NCBI GenBank assembly: GCA_035541755.1
Contig: DATKMQ010000096.1
Span: 1 to 62,819, forward strand
Origin: Syntrophorhabdaceae bacterium
GTDB lineage: Bacteria > Desulfobacterota > Syntrophorhabdia > Syntrophorhabdales > Syntrophorhabdaceae
Direction: 5' to 3'
DNA: 62,819 nucleotides
The translations under genes and the position numbers were made by a program. The stretch's first letter is position 1, and each line of letters starts with the position of its first letter. A model generated the notes under the pieces. The model did not search any database, was not told the DNA's origin, and worked only from the letters and a program-made list of their open reading frames with translations. Of this stretch, positions 8,618 through 15,823 are shown one piece after another.

Positions 8618-9652
8618 CTATTTTGCGTATTGCTGGACCCGCTCTCTAATATATTTCACTACCTCGGTGCCGGGAATGCCCTTCGCGTCGAGTTCCCGCC
8701 CGACTTTGTCCCGGGTCTTTTCTACAATCGATACCACCTTGGCACGTTCTTGCGATGGCAAAGTGACAATCTCTACACCCTCTGTCTTATAGTACTTTTT
8801 TACCTCCTCCCACGCATCGACCCACATTTGAACCGTTGCCTGTTTTCCCCAATCACAACTCTTGTCGATAACTGCTTTGAGGTCCGCCGGCAGCTTGCCG
8901 TAGAAATCCTTGTTCATTATTGCAAATACCGGTGTGGGCGCTCCAAGGCTCAAGTCGAGCATATACTTGAGATTACCGGCGAGTTTGTTGTCCTCAACGG
9001 CCTGGGGTTGTATGGTACCGCCGTCCACGGTCTTCTTCTCCATGCCTATAACGAAGTCCGCAGTAGACATGAAGACCGGTGTTGCGCCGAGGTCTTTCAT
9101 CATCATGGCCATCTCGGGCGAAGGCACCCTGATCTGAAGCCCCTTCATATCGTCAAGGCTTCGGACCGGCTTCCTCGTGTGCAGCGCCTGGAACATGCTG
9201 GAGGTAAGCCAGAGAATTTTCACGTCTTTCCACTCGTCGGCCATGACCTTGGGGAACTTTTTCCAAAGATCATCGTACACCTTCGTTGCCGTGATGACAT
9301 CAGGGGCCCCGAGAATGAACGGGAAGGTTACCCCGAGAGGCTGGCCCTTGGGAGCGTAACGAAAACCGAAGCTCATGTCGGCAGTTCCGCTGGCGACGGC
9401 GTCGACAAGTTCTGGCGCGGGGACAAGAGTATTTACTGGGAAGATCCGGGCCGTGAGCCGGCCGTTGCTATCGGTGGCAATCTTCTTGGCCCAAGCTTCC
9501 ATAATCTGGTGGGACGGTGAGCCCACGGGAAACATGTGAGCGAGTCTCACTTCGATGGGCTTATCCGCCGCCTGAGCAGGAGCAACAGAAAAGACAACCC
9601 CACATACCGTAAACGCCAAAAAAAACAGGAAATATGCCTTAACCCTTCTCAT
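8618..9652 (-). CDS. dctP: TRAP transporter solute-binding protein DctP
   Basis: I choose the ATG at 9652 (MRRVKAYFLFF) because a good ribosome site (AAGGGGG) lies just upstream and a signal peptide follows at once (cleavage near AQAADKP). The mature part has the DctP pattern: VRLAHMFPVGSPSHQIMEAW, then RIFPVNTL, MKGLQIRVPSPEMAMMMKDL containing the conserved Arg that binds the carboxylate, and GATPVFMSTADFVIGMEKK with the following DGG. It captures an organic anion in the periplasm for DctQM. Residue differences do not let me name the substrate. Confidence 0.92.
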   Translation of the reverse strand: MRRVKAYFLFFLAFTVCGVVFSVAPAQAADKPIEVRLAHMFPVGSPSHQIMEAWAKKIATDSNGRLTARIFPVNTLVPAPELVDAVASGTADMSFGFRYAPKGQPLGVTFPFILGAPDVITATKVYDDLWKKFPKVMADEWKDVKILWLTSSMFQALHTRKPVRSLDDMKGLQIRVPSPEMAMMMKDLGATPVFMSTADFVIGMEKKTVDGGTIQPQAVEDNKLAGNLKYMLDLSLGAPTPVFAIMNKDFYGKLPADLKAVIDKSCDWGKQATVQMWVDAWEEVKKYYKTEGVEIVTLPSQERAKVVSIVEKTRDKVGRELDAKGIPGTEVVKYIRERVQQYAK

Positions 9653-9751
9653 TTTTGAACCCCCTTGCCGGAATGGCGTTGTTCTTTCGAACATGGACAG
9701 GACAAACCCGTTGAATGCGGACGTTCTCCCGTCCAGTTCGGACATTAGTGG

Positions 9752-9828
9752 AACACTCCGCGTAGAAACCCTTGTTCCTCTTCTGTATTCCAGCGAGCCG
9801 GCCAGTAACACATTCCGCTAGAAACCCT
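9752..9828. repeat. Pair of direct repeats upstream of dctP
   Basis: Two imperfect copies of a roughly 21-base unit, one at about 9752-9772 and one at about 9807-9828, share the core TAGAAACCCT and a preceding AACAC..TCCGC. Their start points are 55 bases apart, a little over five helical turns. They lie 100-175 bases upstream of the dctP start and could be operator or enhancer sites. Confidence 0.4.
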
Positions 9829-9931
9829 ATGATTCTGTCTCGTTTTAAGGTCGGGGAAGGCTATTGATACCCCTTTTTCAGTCCCTGGCACATAGTCGCA
9901 CCATCTATTCTGTGGATACAATGATTTAATT

Positions 9932-9949
9932 CTATGACATAAATCATAG
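9932..9949. promoter_or_regulatory. CRP/FNR-like palindrome
   Basis: CTATGA, a six-base spacer, TCATAG: a perfect inverted repeat with six-base arms. Size and spacing resemble binding sites of the CRP/FNR superfamily (TGA-N6-TCA core). It lies between the divergent dctP operon and the 82-aa gene, so it could act on either. Confidence 0.4.
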
Positions 9950-10010
9950 TAATTAGTATTGACCGATTGTATCGGAATTCTCAACCCGGACGGTTCCGGA
10001 AAAGATCTTT

Positions 10011-10259
10011 ATGAACTCGTACCTTACGGCCGTCCACACCCGGGATCCGGCCTTTCTCAATCAGGTCGAACTTTTCAGGGCCCGCACTGACCTCGCCATC
10101 GCAGCACATCTCATCAAGGTGGGCCTGTCAGAGAGCGAGAATCTCCGGAGGCTATTACTGGAAGCGGAGACGGTCCTTGCCCGTCTTGGATATCTTGCTC
10201 AAGCGCAAGACGCTCACCCTCAATCTGAAATCCCCGAATCAATGGGACGAGACGCCTAA
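10011..10259 (+). CDS. Small hypothetical protein, 82 aa
   Basis: A helical, Leu/Ala/Glu-rich protein (DLAIAAHLIKVGLSESENLR, then RLLLEAETVLARLGYLAQA) without motifs I recognise. The C-terminal 15 residues look disordered. The ribosome site is weak (AAAGATC). Its stop overlaps by four bases the stop of the oxidoreductase gene on the opposite strand. The codon pattern looks like real coding sequence, but I would not exclude a spurious frame. Confidence 0.5.
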   Translation: MNSYLTAVHTRDPAFLNQVELFRARTDLAIAAHLIKVGLSESENLRRLLLEAETVLARLGYLAQAQDAHPQSEIPESMGRDA

Positions 10260-10975
10260 TATCCCGTGAATAGCTCCATTTTTGTCCGTAAGGGTCCTAC
10301 ATCCATGGCCCTAAGCGTCTCCTGCATGGCTTGGGCCATGGGAGGCGGCCCCACAACATAATAGATGGCGCTCTGCCACTCGCCGCATTCCTCCATGATC
10401 ATTTGAGGATTGATCCTGTCCGTATAACCTGTCCATGAGCCGTTGCCGTCGGAGAGCCTCGTCATCGTGGGAATGACCGATATGTTCTGATCTTTTTGGG
10501 CGATGTCGCTCAACTCAGCGAGAAATGGGGTATCCTCAGGCCTTTGACTCGAATAGAACAGGGTTATGCGATGTCCCGTGCGGGCGACCGATGCGTAAAG
10601 TATGAGGCTTCGAAAGGGCGCGATCCCTACGCCGCCGGCAAGGAAAACGAGTGGAGTTGTTGTATCGTCGGGCAGAGTGAGGTTTCCTATTGGTGAATCA
10701 ATGGTTATTGTAGTGCCGCCATGCATCTCGCTCATGGTACGTTTTAGTGCACTGTCGCTCGTTTTGACCACAAAGAGCAGGTCCTTTTCCAGGGGGGACG
10801 AGGCAATGCTAAATGCCCTTTTGAGTCCCCGATCATCTTTGAACCCCAGATTCGGGACAGTAAGTAAAGAGTACTGGCCCGCCTGAAACTGATAATTCTC
10901 AGGTTTTCTCACGAAGAAGAGCATGATCTCCCGGCCCACCATCTGTCTTTCCGTAAATTGCGTCTCGTAATTCAT
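10256..10975 (-). CDS. FAD/NAD(P)-binding oxidoreductase, ferredoxin-NADP reductase-like
   Basis: A 239-residue two-domain flavoprotein. The N-terminal FAD barrel has GQYSLLTVPNLG and the FAD-binding RxxS motif in KRAFSIASSP (about residues 53-62). The NAD(P) domain has FLAGGVGIAPFRSLI near residue 112, TLFYSSQRPEDTPF near 140 and YYVVGPPPMAQAM near 207. There is no 2Fe-2S ferredoxin domain or third domain, so it would pair with a separate ferredoxin, haem or iron-sulfur partner. It is a single gene here, and the partner is not evident. Confidence 0.87.
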   Translation of the reverse strand: MNYETQFTERQMVGREIMLFFVRKPENYQFQAGQYSLLTVPNLGFKDDRGLKRAFSIASSPLEKDLLFVVKTSDSALKRTMSEMHGGTTITIDSPIGNLTLPDDTTTPLVFLAGGVGIAPFRSLILYASVARTGHRITLFYSSQRPEDTPFLAELSDIAQKDQNISVIPTMTRLSDGNGSWTGYTDRINPQMIMEECGEWQSAIYYVVGPPPMAQAMQETLRAMDVGPLRTKMELFTGY

Positions 10976-11260
10976 GTGTCCTCCGAATGCGGGATTTGTT
11001 CCATAGAGAATATTATCAATATGGCCGGAGATTTCAACGGTTAATTGATTACGGCGGCAATGAAGAGGTGCGTAAGCGCCCTCATTTCATCAATTTTTGT
11101 TGCCACGTACCGCGCGGATATTTCCATACCGCTACCGGACCCTCCTACCACCAACGATAAACGTAGCGCATACCACAAATAATGTAGGCTTCTGTGTGGG
11201 ACAGTCTCCCCCAGTCGATACATCGCTTAAGATATCAGTGAGTTAGAACGCACGTAGAAC
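10976..11260. other. Intergenic region, no gene seen
   Basis: About 285 bases between the oxidoreductase gene start and the sigma-54 promoter at 11261. A short open frame on the minus strand has no protein-like features and no ribosome site. Activator binding sites for the sigma-54 promoter would be expected here, but I see no convincing palindrome. Confidence 0.35.
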
Positions 11261-11276
11261 TGGCACGGTTCTTGTA
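11261..11276 (+). promoter_or_regulatory. Sigma-54 (-24/-12) promoter
   Basis: TGGCACGGTTCTTGTA matches the consensus TGGCACG-N4-TTGCA at every fixed position but one (-12 GC is GT). The GG and the -12 dinucleotide are separated by exactly 10 bases. Transcription would start near 11286, leaving a roughly 28-base leader with a strong AGGAGG before the ATG at 11314. Confidence 0.65.
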
Positions 11277-11313
11277 TATCTGATATGCCAAGTACCAAAC
11301 AGGAGGAAAAAAT

Positions 11314-11541
11314 ATGAACATGCCAGCAGAACAGAGAACAGAAAATGCCACGGAGATTCGGGAGTTCGATCTTAAGATGCAGTCATTGCGTCAGTACCTT
11401 TCTCTGCTTGGGTCGAGCCTTGACCGATACGAGTATCTCAAGAAGTCGGGCGCTCCGGATGTCGTGCTGTATACCGAAAAAGGTCTGATTAACCGGCAGC
11501 TGATGTTTTTGTCCAAGATCTGTTCGGAACTGATAAGATAG
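11314..11541 (+). CDS. Small conserved helical protein, 75 aa
   Basis: A charged helical protein with a strong ribosome site (AGGAGG, about eight bases before ATG). The body EIREFDLKMQSLRQYLSLLG and GLINRQLMFLSKICSELIR suggests two amphipathic helices with no catalytic motif. It is preceded by a near-consensus sigma-54 promoter, so expression probably depends on an activator. I do not recognise the family. No neighbour on the same strand is close enough to share an operon. Confidence 0.65.
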   Translation: MNMPAEQRTENATEIREFDLKMQSLRQYLSLLGSSLDRYEYLKKSGAPDVVLYTEKGLINRQLMFLSKICSELIR

Positions 11542-11851
11542 CGGTTAAAACGTAACATAGGAAGAAATTGCCCTGCATTTTGTTTCTCTACGTAAGCCCG
11601 CGGTTTCTCCCCCGGCGCACGCTCATAGAAATATCGCATGGCCTTTACGTGCCTGTTGGCTCATAAAAGAGACGTGGCCCGGGCTAGCTGCTTTGCCTCG
11701 CGTCATATAACGTATCGCTTTCTCTTGAGATCCCTCCAATTGATGACCTTCGCGCTCGGATCGATCCTAAACCGACCCCCTCACAAGGTTAAGAGAGGGC
11801 TCGTAAAAACACCGGGAAAGAGGTACAATCCCGCAAAAGGAGGAGACCGTC
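11542..11851. other. Intergenic region, no gene seen
   Basis: About 310 bases. The only open frame on the plus strand is cysteine- and arginine-rich with no ribosome site, so I discount it. No clear terminator with a T-tract was found after the 75-aa gene. Confidence 0.35.
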
Positions 11852-12121
11852 ATGGCCAGGTATCAGAGACGAAAGGAAATTGAGGCCACCCAGTGGTTTC
11901 CTGGTGTGGCTATTACGGACGTGAGAGAATCCACCGGATGCGCGTTTCTGGAAAACGGGACGCGTGTCATGCCCGGGCAGTATGTGGTGAGAACGGGGAA
12001 AATGGTCGCGGTGCTCTCCGAGGAATCTTTCTGTATCATCTTTGATGCAGAGCCCGCAATGAAGAAGGATGCGCGCGATAGATGGCCTGAGCCCGATGTA
12101 AAAGAAGGGCAGAGGGGTTGA
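11852..12121 (+). CDS. Small hypothetical protein, 89 aa, phage-type
   Basis: It starts after a strong AAAGGAGGAG ribosome site. The pattern YQRRKEIEATQWFPG ... GQYVVRTGKMVAVLSEESF resembles small proteins often found in phages and prophages, in which an Ala-x-Gln-Trp/Phe strand is followed by a Pro-Gly-x-(Tyr/Trp)-Val-Val turn and an Asp/Glu-x-Phe ending. That resemblance is from memory. No other phage gene lies beside it. The C-terminal tail (residues 70-89) is charged and probably disordered. Function unknown. Confidence 0.6.
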   Translation: MARYQRRKEIEATQWFPGVAITDVRESTGCAFLENGTRVMPGQYVVRTGKMVAVLSEESFCIIFDAEPAMKKDARDRWPEPDVKEGQRG

Positions 12122-12170
12122 GGCGTCATGGAAGGATTAAAGATGAAATTGTGCGCGTCGCGGCGATGCG

Positions 12171-12443
12171 TCACGAGACCCCAATGATAGAAGCAGGGTC
12201 CTTATATTGCTGAATTGACCACGAGTCAGAAAGCGAAAGGTGACGAATAAGAAAGAGGCCGCCCTCAGTGGTCCTGACCTTGAAGTAGTCGACTCGAGGC
12301 CGCGAAGCACCAAGTCCTCCTTCATACCACCGATCGATAATCTCTGATATTTGATAGCGTTTCTCTTCAAATACCAGGGCCTGAGGACGTTCATCGGCCC
12401 GGTATCCGCTGTAACATTCTACGTCCGTCGCATCCCACCGCAT
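12171..12443 (-). CDS. Conserved hypothetical cytoplasmic protein, 90 aa
   Basis: The sequence VECYSGYRADERPQAL, then RYQISEIIDRWYEGG and VDYFKVRTTEGGLFLIRH, is typical of a small conserved family common in Deltaproteobacteria: a nucleic-acid-binding-sized beta-barrel with a central D-R-W-Y motif, function unknown. Family membership is from memory. It lies alone between the phage-type gene and glnS, all transcribed separately. Confidence 0.65.
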   Translation of the reverse strand: MRWDATDVECYSGYRADERPQALVFEEKRYQISEIIDRWYEGGLGASRPRVDYFKVRTTEGGLFLIRHLSLSDSWSIQQYKDPASIIGVS

Positions 12444-12685
12444 TATTAAGACCTTCGGCGCTGCCTATCAAAAGATATGCACTATTTGAACGTATTTATA
12501 TGCTCGCTCGGAATCATTATGACACGCGGATGGCGTCAACTGACAGCTTGTGACCATACAAACCTGCCGGGTAGGTGATAAACCCGGGTTCAGAAGACTT
12601 AAGAAAGAGACTATTGGTCTGGCAAAGCCGTGGTTCAAGCCACGTCGATTGCTACAATTCAGGCAAACGAGCGGTGCGCTTACGG

Positions 12686-14377
12686 TCAGGATTTTGCCTG
12701 GCCGGCCTTGGCCCATGAATCGCGCAGCGCCACGATACGATTGAACACAGGTTTACCCGGCAGCGAATCTTTGGCGTCGGCGCAGAAATAGCCGAGTCTC
12801 TCAAACTGGTACCTGTTTCCCTGCGCCGCATCCTTAAGACTTGCCTCCACAGGGCAGGCGCTCAGTATCTCCAGTGAGGCCGGATTCAGGTATTTAGGGA
12901 GGTCGTCCCCGATATCTGCCGGGTCGGCGACCTGAAAGAGCCGATCATACAGACGGACTTCCGCTAACACGGCATGCTCCGCCGAGACCCAGTGAATCAC
13001 TCCTTCCACCTTGCGCCCATCTGCCGGCTGGGCATTTCGCGTGAGAGGATCATATGTACAGTGCAGCTCGCGAACCTCTCCGCTCGCGCTATCCTTGATC
13101 GCATCCACGCATTTAATCACGTAAGAACTGCGCAGTCTCACCTCGCGGCCAGGACCAAGGCGCTTATATTTTTTGGGCGGGTTCTCCATGAAGTCCTCTT
13201 GCTCGATATAGAGCACTTTGGAAAAGGGGACCTTTCGTGTGCCCATCTCGGGTTTCTGCGGATGATTGGCGCATTCAAATTCTTCCGTCTGTCCGTCAGG
13301 ATAGTTGTCAATGACCACACGCAGAGGTCTAAGAACCGCCATGGCTCTGGGTGAGCGCTCGTTCAGGTCGTCACGCACACAGCTCTCGAGCAGGGCGATA
13401 TCCACGAGGTTTTCATTCTTGGCCACGCCGATGACAGAGCAAAAGGCCCTGATTGCCTCCGGTGTGTAACCGCGCCTTCTCATACCGGCTACCGTGGGCA
13501 TCCTCGGATCATCCCAGCCCGTAACATACTTCTTTTCCACGAGCTCGATGAGCTTGCGTTTGCTCAAGATCGTATAGCTCACGTTAAGGCGGGCGAATTC
13601 GATTTGTCTCGGACGCTCCCCGGCGATGAGCTCGTTCACGATCCAATCGTACAGCGGGCGATTGTTTTCAAACTCCAGCGTGCAGATCGAATGGGTGATC
13701 ATCTCAATGGAGTCGGAAAGGCAATGCGCGAAATCATACATGGGATAGATGACCCACGTGTCGTCCGTTCGATAATGAGGGGCCCGTTTGATGCGGTAGA
13801 TAACCGGGTCGCGCATGACGATATTCGGTGACGCCACATCGATCTTGGCTCTAAGCACGTGGGCGCCGTCGGGGAATTCCCCGGCGCGCATGCGGTCAAA
13901 CATGTCCAGGTTTTCTTCAACCGTGCGATTCCGGTAAGGGCTCTGTTTGCCAGGTTGGGTGAGGGTACCCCGATACTCGCGGATTTGATCGGCGCTGAGA
14001 CTGCACACATATGCCTTGCCGAGCTTAATGAGTTCAACAGCAAACTGATAGAGCCTATCAAAATAATCAGAAGCGTAAAACAAGCGGTCGGCCCAATCGA
14101 ACCCGAGCCAGTGCACGTCATGAATGATCGATTCCACGAATTCCAGGGACTCGCCCGCGGGATCCGTGTCATCCATTCTTAAGTTGCAGGTGCCGCCATA
14201 CTGAGCGGCGATGCCGAAATTGAGGCAGACCGATTTTGCGTGCCCTATATGGAGATAACCGTTGGGTTCCGGTGGAAAGCGTGTGGCCACGCGTCCACCG
14301 TGCTTACTCGTCCTGTTCTCCTCTTCAATAATCTCGCGAATGAAGTCAGTTGTGCCTGAAGCATCTGTTGCGCCCAT
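12686..14377 (-). CDS. glnS: Glutaminyl-tRNA synthetase
   Basis: A 563-residue class I aminoacyl-tRNA synthetase that attaches glutamine to tRNA-Gln. The HIGH signature is [15 protein letters not shown] near residue 42, and the KMSKS-loop equivalent is [13 protein letters not shown] near residue 270. The [16 protein letters not shown] stretch (near 71) that contacts the acceptor stem is present, as is the C-terminal beta-barrel anticodon-binding domain ([16 protein letters not shown], later GLYDPLT-like). The length is normal for GlnRS and the first domain carries GlnRS, not GluRS, features. It is divergent from the J-domain gene at 14569. Confidence 0.96.
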   Translation of the reverse strand: MGATDASGTTDFIREIIEEENRTSKHGGRVATRFPPEPNGYLHIGHAKSVCLNFGIAAQYGGTCNLRMDDTDPAGESLEFVESIIHDVHWLGFDWADRLFYASDYFDRLYQFAVELIKLGKAYVCSLSADQIREYRGTLTQPGKQSPYRNRTVEENLDMFDRMRAGEFPDGAHVLRAKIDVASPNIVMRDPVIYRIKRAPHYRTDDTWVIYPMYDFAHCLSDSIEMITHSICTLEFENNRPLYDWIVNELIAGERPRQIEFARLNVSYTILSKRKLIELVEKKYVTGWDDPRMPTVAGMRRRGYTPEAIRAFCSVIGVAKNENLVDIALLESCVRDDLNERSPRAMAVLRPLRVVIDNYPDGQTEEFECANHPQKPEMGTRKVPFSKVLYIEQEDFMENPPKKYKRLGPGREVRLRSSYVIKCVDAIKDSASGEVRELHCTYDPLTRNAQPADGRKVEGVIHWVSAEHAVLAEVRLYDRLFQVADPADIGDDLPKYLNPASLEILSACPVEASLKDAAQGNRYQFERLGYFCADAKDSLPGKPVFNRIVALRDSWAKAGQAKS

Positions 14378-14568
14378 ATCCTTGCACTCCTTGCACCTTT
14401 TCCCCTGTCCTGCTATGATCTGTCGGGAATGGCTGCTATGATTAATTTTGTACCATATGTAGCGCGTTCATGCAAGAGACCGGCGGGCGCGACAGTGGCG
14501 GGAGCACGGGAAATGAAGTATATTGTAATGCAAAACAGGAAAGATACACGCAAACGATATTGCGAACT

Positions 14569-15375
14569 ATGGATCAGATAGATTACTACGAGATTCTTGA
14601 GATAGATAAAGAGGCATCTGCTCAAAACATAAAGGAGTCGTATCGCAGGCTCGCCTTCCAGTATCATCCGGACAGAAACGATGGGGACACACAGGCCGTC
14701 GAGCGCATGAAGGCGATCAATGAAGCCTATGCCGTGCTTTCCGATCCTGAAAAGCGCGCCCGTTATGATGGGTTGCGTCAATCGTACGGTTATTCCGCTT
14801 ACGATCGTTTCAGACAGAGCTACACTGAGGAGGACATTTTCAGGGGCTCTGACATCGGTCAGATTTTTGAGGAGATGGCCCGGTCATTTGGTTTTCGCGG
14901 GTTCGAGGACGTATTCAGGGCCTCATATGGTCAGGGCTTTCGCACGTTCGAAGTGGGGAAACCCGGATTTGCCGCGCGGGGTTTTATCTTCTCCGGCCCA
15001 CTGTTTGGCGGTGGCGAGCGCCGTGAAATGCAGCCGATCTCAGGGGCTTTCCCAGGACTTTTCGGTAAGCTGCTCAAGTTCGCCTTGAAAAAGATGACCG
15101 GCGTGGAATTTCCCGAAGCCGGCAAGGACCGTTATGATGTAATGGTCGTGAGCGCCCGTCTCGCCGACGAGGGAGGCAAGGTAACGTATAGAGACAAAGT
15201 ACGGTCAAGACAACTCCTTGTTACGATTCCACCGGGGATACGCAACGGTCAAACGATCCGGTTAAAGGGCGTAGGCCGGCAAGGCAAGAATGGGGGTATA
15301 CCTGGCGATCTTTATTTAAGAGTGGAGATACAAAGACCGGTTTTGCAAAGAATCAGAAACCTTTTTAAGCCATGA
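14569..15375 (+). CDS. DnaJ-like co-chaperone (CbpA type, no zinc finger)
   Basis: I start at 14569 (MDQIDYYEILEI) because the J-domain begins directly there; an upstream in-frame ATG at 14470 would add 33 unrelated residues. The J-domain (about 1-70) carries the HPD tripeptide at residues 33-35 (FQYHPDRND), needed to stimulate DnaK ATPase. A Gly/Phe-rich linker (FGFRGFEDVF, YGQGFRTFEV) follows, then a DnaJ C-terminal substrate-binding domain (YDVMVVSARLADEGGKVTY, LLVTIPPGIRNGQTIRLKG). The CxxCxGxG zinc repeats of DnaJ are absent. No DnaK or GrpE gene is nearby. Confidence 0.88.
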   Translation: MDQIDYYEILEIDKEASAQNIKESYRRLAFQYHPDRNDGDTQAVERMKAINEAYAVLSDPEKRARYDGLRQSYGYSAYDRFRQSYTEEDIFRGSDIGQIFEEMARSFGFRGFEDVFRASYGQGFRTFEVGKPGFAARGFIFSGPLFGGGERREMQPISGAFPGLFGKLLKFALKKMTGVEFPEAGKDRYDVMVVSARLADEGGKVTYRDKVRSRQLLVTIPPGIRNGQTIRLKGVGRQGKNGGIPGDLYLRVEIQRPVLQRIRNLFKP

Positions 15376-15412
15376 GAAAGGAAGCGGCTAAGAATAGTTT
15401 AGCAGGAAATCG

Positions 15413-15441
15413 TTGACAAAGAGCATCAAATCACATAATAT
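15413..15441 (+). promoter_or_regulatory. Sigma-70 promoter of the tandem attenuator region
   Basis: TTGACA at 15413-15418, a 17-base spacer and TAATAT at 15436-15441: a near-perfect housekeeping promoter. The expected start of transcription (about 15447-15450) is only a few bases before the ATG of the first leader peptide, so that peptide would be almost leaderless. Confidence 0.75.
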
Positions 15442-15452
15442 CTTCGGGCAAA

Positions 15453-15524
15453 ATGAAACGGTTAGATCAATCAGTGCAGGTTTACTATTACTATAACAGA
15501 GGGAGAGCCCTGCCTGCAGGTTGA
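15453..15524 (+). CDS. Tyrosine-rich leader peptide 1
   Basis: A 23-codon frame, MKRLDQSVQVYYYYNRGRAL followed by PAG and TGA. Codons 11-14 are TAC TAT TAC TAT, four tyrosines in a row. An intrinsic terminator (15547-15578) begins 22 bases after the stop. The GCCCTGC stretch at 15507-15513, just beyond the tyrosine run, can pair with GCGGGC of the terminator's 5' arm, the arrangement of a classical attenuation leader. Weak points are the missing ribosome site and the very short mRNA leader. Confidence 0.62.
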   Translation: MKRLDQSVQVYYYYNRGRALPAG

Positions 15525-15546
15525 TTGGAGTCATATGCTGATCAAA

Positions 15547-15578
15547 AGCCGCGGGCGGTAAAGCCTGCGGCTTTTTTT
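15547..15578 (+). terminator. Attenuator terminator 1
   Basis: AGCCGCGGGC (15547-15556), loop GGTAAA, GCCTGCGGCT (15563-15572): ten base pairs with one G-U wobble, with the T-tract running from 15572 to 15578. It is a strong factor-independent terminator placed between leader 1 and leader 2, with no ordinary gene before it other than the leader. Confidence 0.85.
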
Positions 15579-15621
15579 GTGTGCCGAACGAGTGAACGCA
15601 GTGATTAAGATCGGAGTCCAT

Positions 15622-15723
15622 ATGGAATCGATTTTTGTGTCAGTTGAGAATGGTTTCTTAGAACATACCCGAAACGAATACAACAACTATTACTACTATT
15701 ATTACCGCGCACATCCGCCTTAG
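15622..15723 (+). CDS. Tyrosine-rich leader peptide 2
   Basis: A 33-codon frame with a GGAG ribosome site five bases before the ATG. The peptide MESIFVSVENGFLEHTRN continues EYNNYYYYYYRAHPP and stops at TAG. Seven of nine successive codons (20-28) are tyrosine codons, six of them consecutive. The bases CGCACA (15708-15713), directly after the last tyrosine codon, are complementary to TGTGCG (15750-15755) in the 5' arm of the following terminator. A ribosome at the stop codon would cover CGCACA and let the terminator form; one stalled at the first tyrosine codons would leave it free to block the terminator. Confidence 0.75.
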   Translation: MESIFVSVENGFLEHTRNEYNNYYYYYYRAHPP

Positions 15724-15746
15724 GCCCCTATTCAGTATCATTGTGG

Positions 15747-15782
15747 CCCTGTGCGGATCAAACCGTTCAGGGTCTTTTTTTT
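15747..15782 (+). terminator. Attenuator terminator 2
   Basis: CCCTG..CGG (15747-15756), loop ATCAAA, CCG..CAGGG (15763-15772), with a two-by-two internal mismatch, followed by TC and eight T residues (15775-15782). It sits 41 bases before the ATG of the acyl-CoA synthetase gene and after leader 2, so it must be passed for that gene to be expressed from the 15413 promoter. Confidence 0.8.
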
Positions 15783-15823
15783 GCCGTAAAAGACGTTCAA
15801 AAATAAACAAGGAGGAAGTAATT

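Noticed and set aside
11041-11223. 60-codon minus-strand frame upstream of the sigma-54 promoter
   Set aside because: No ribosome site and no protein-like pattern; it lies in a regulatory interval.
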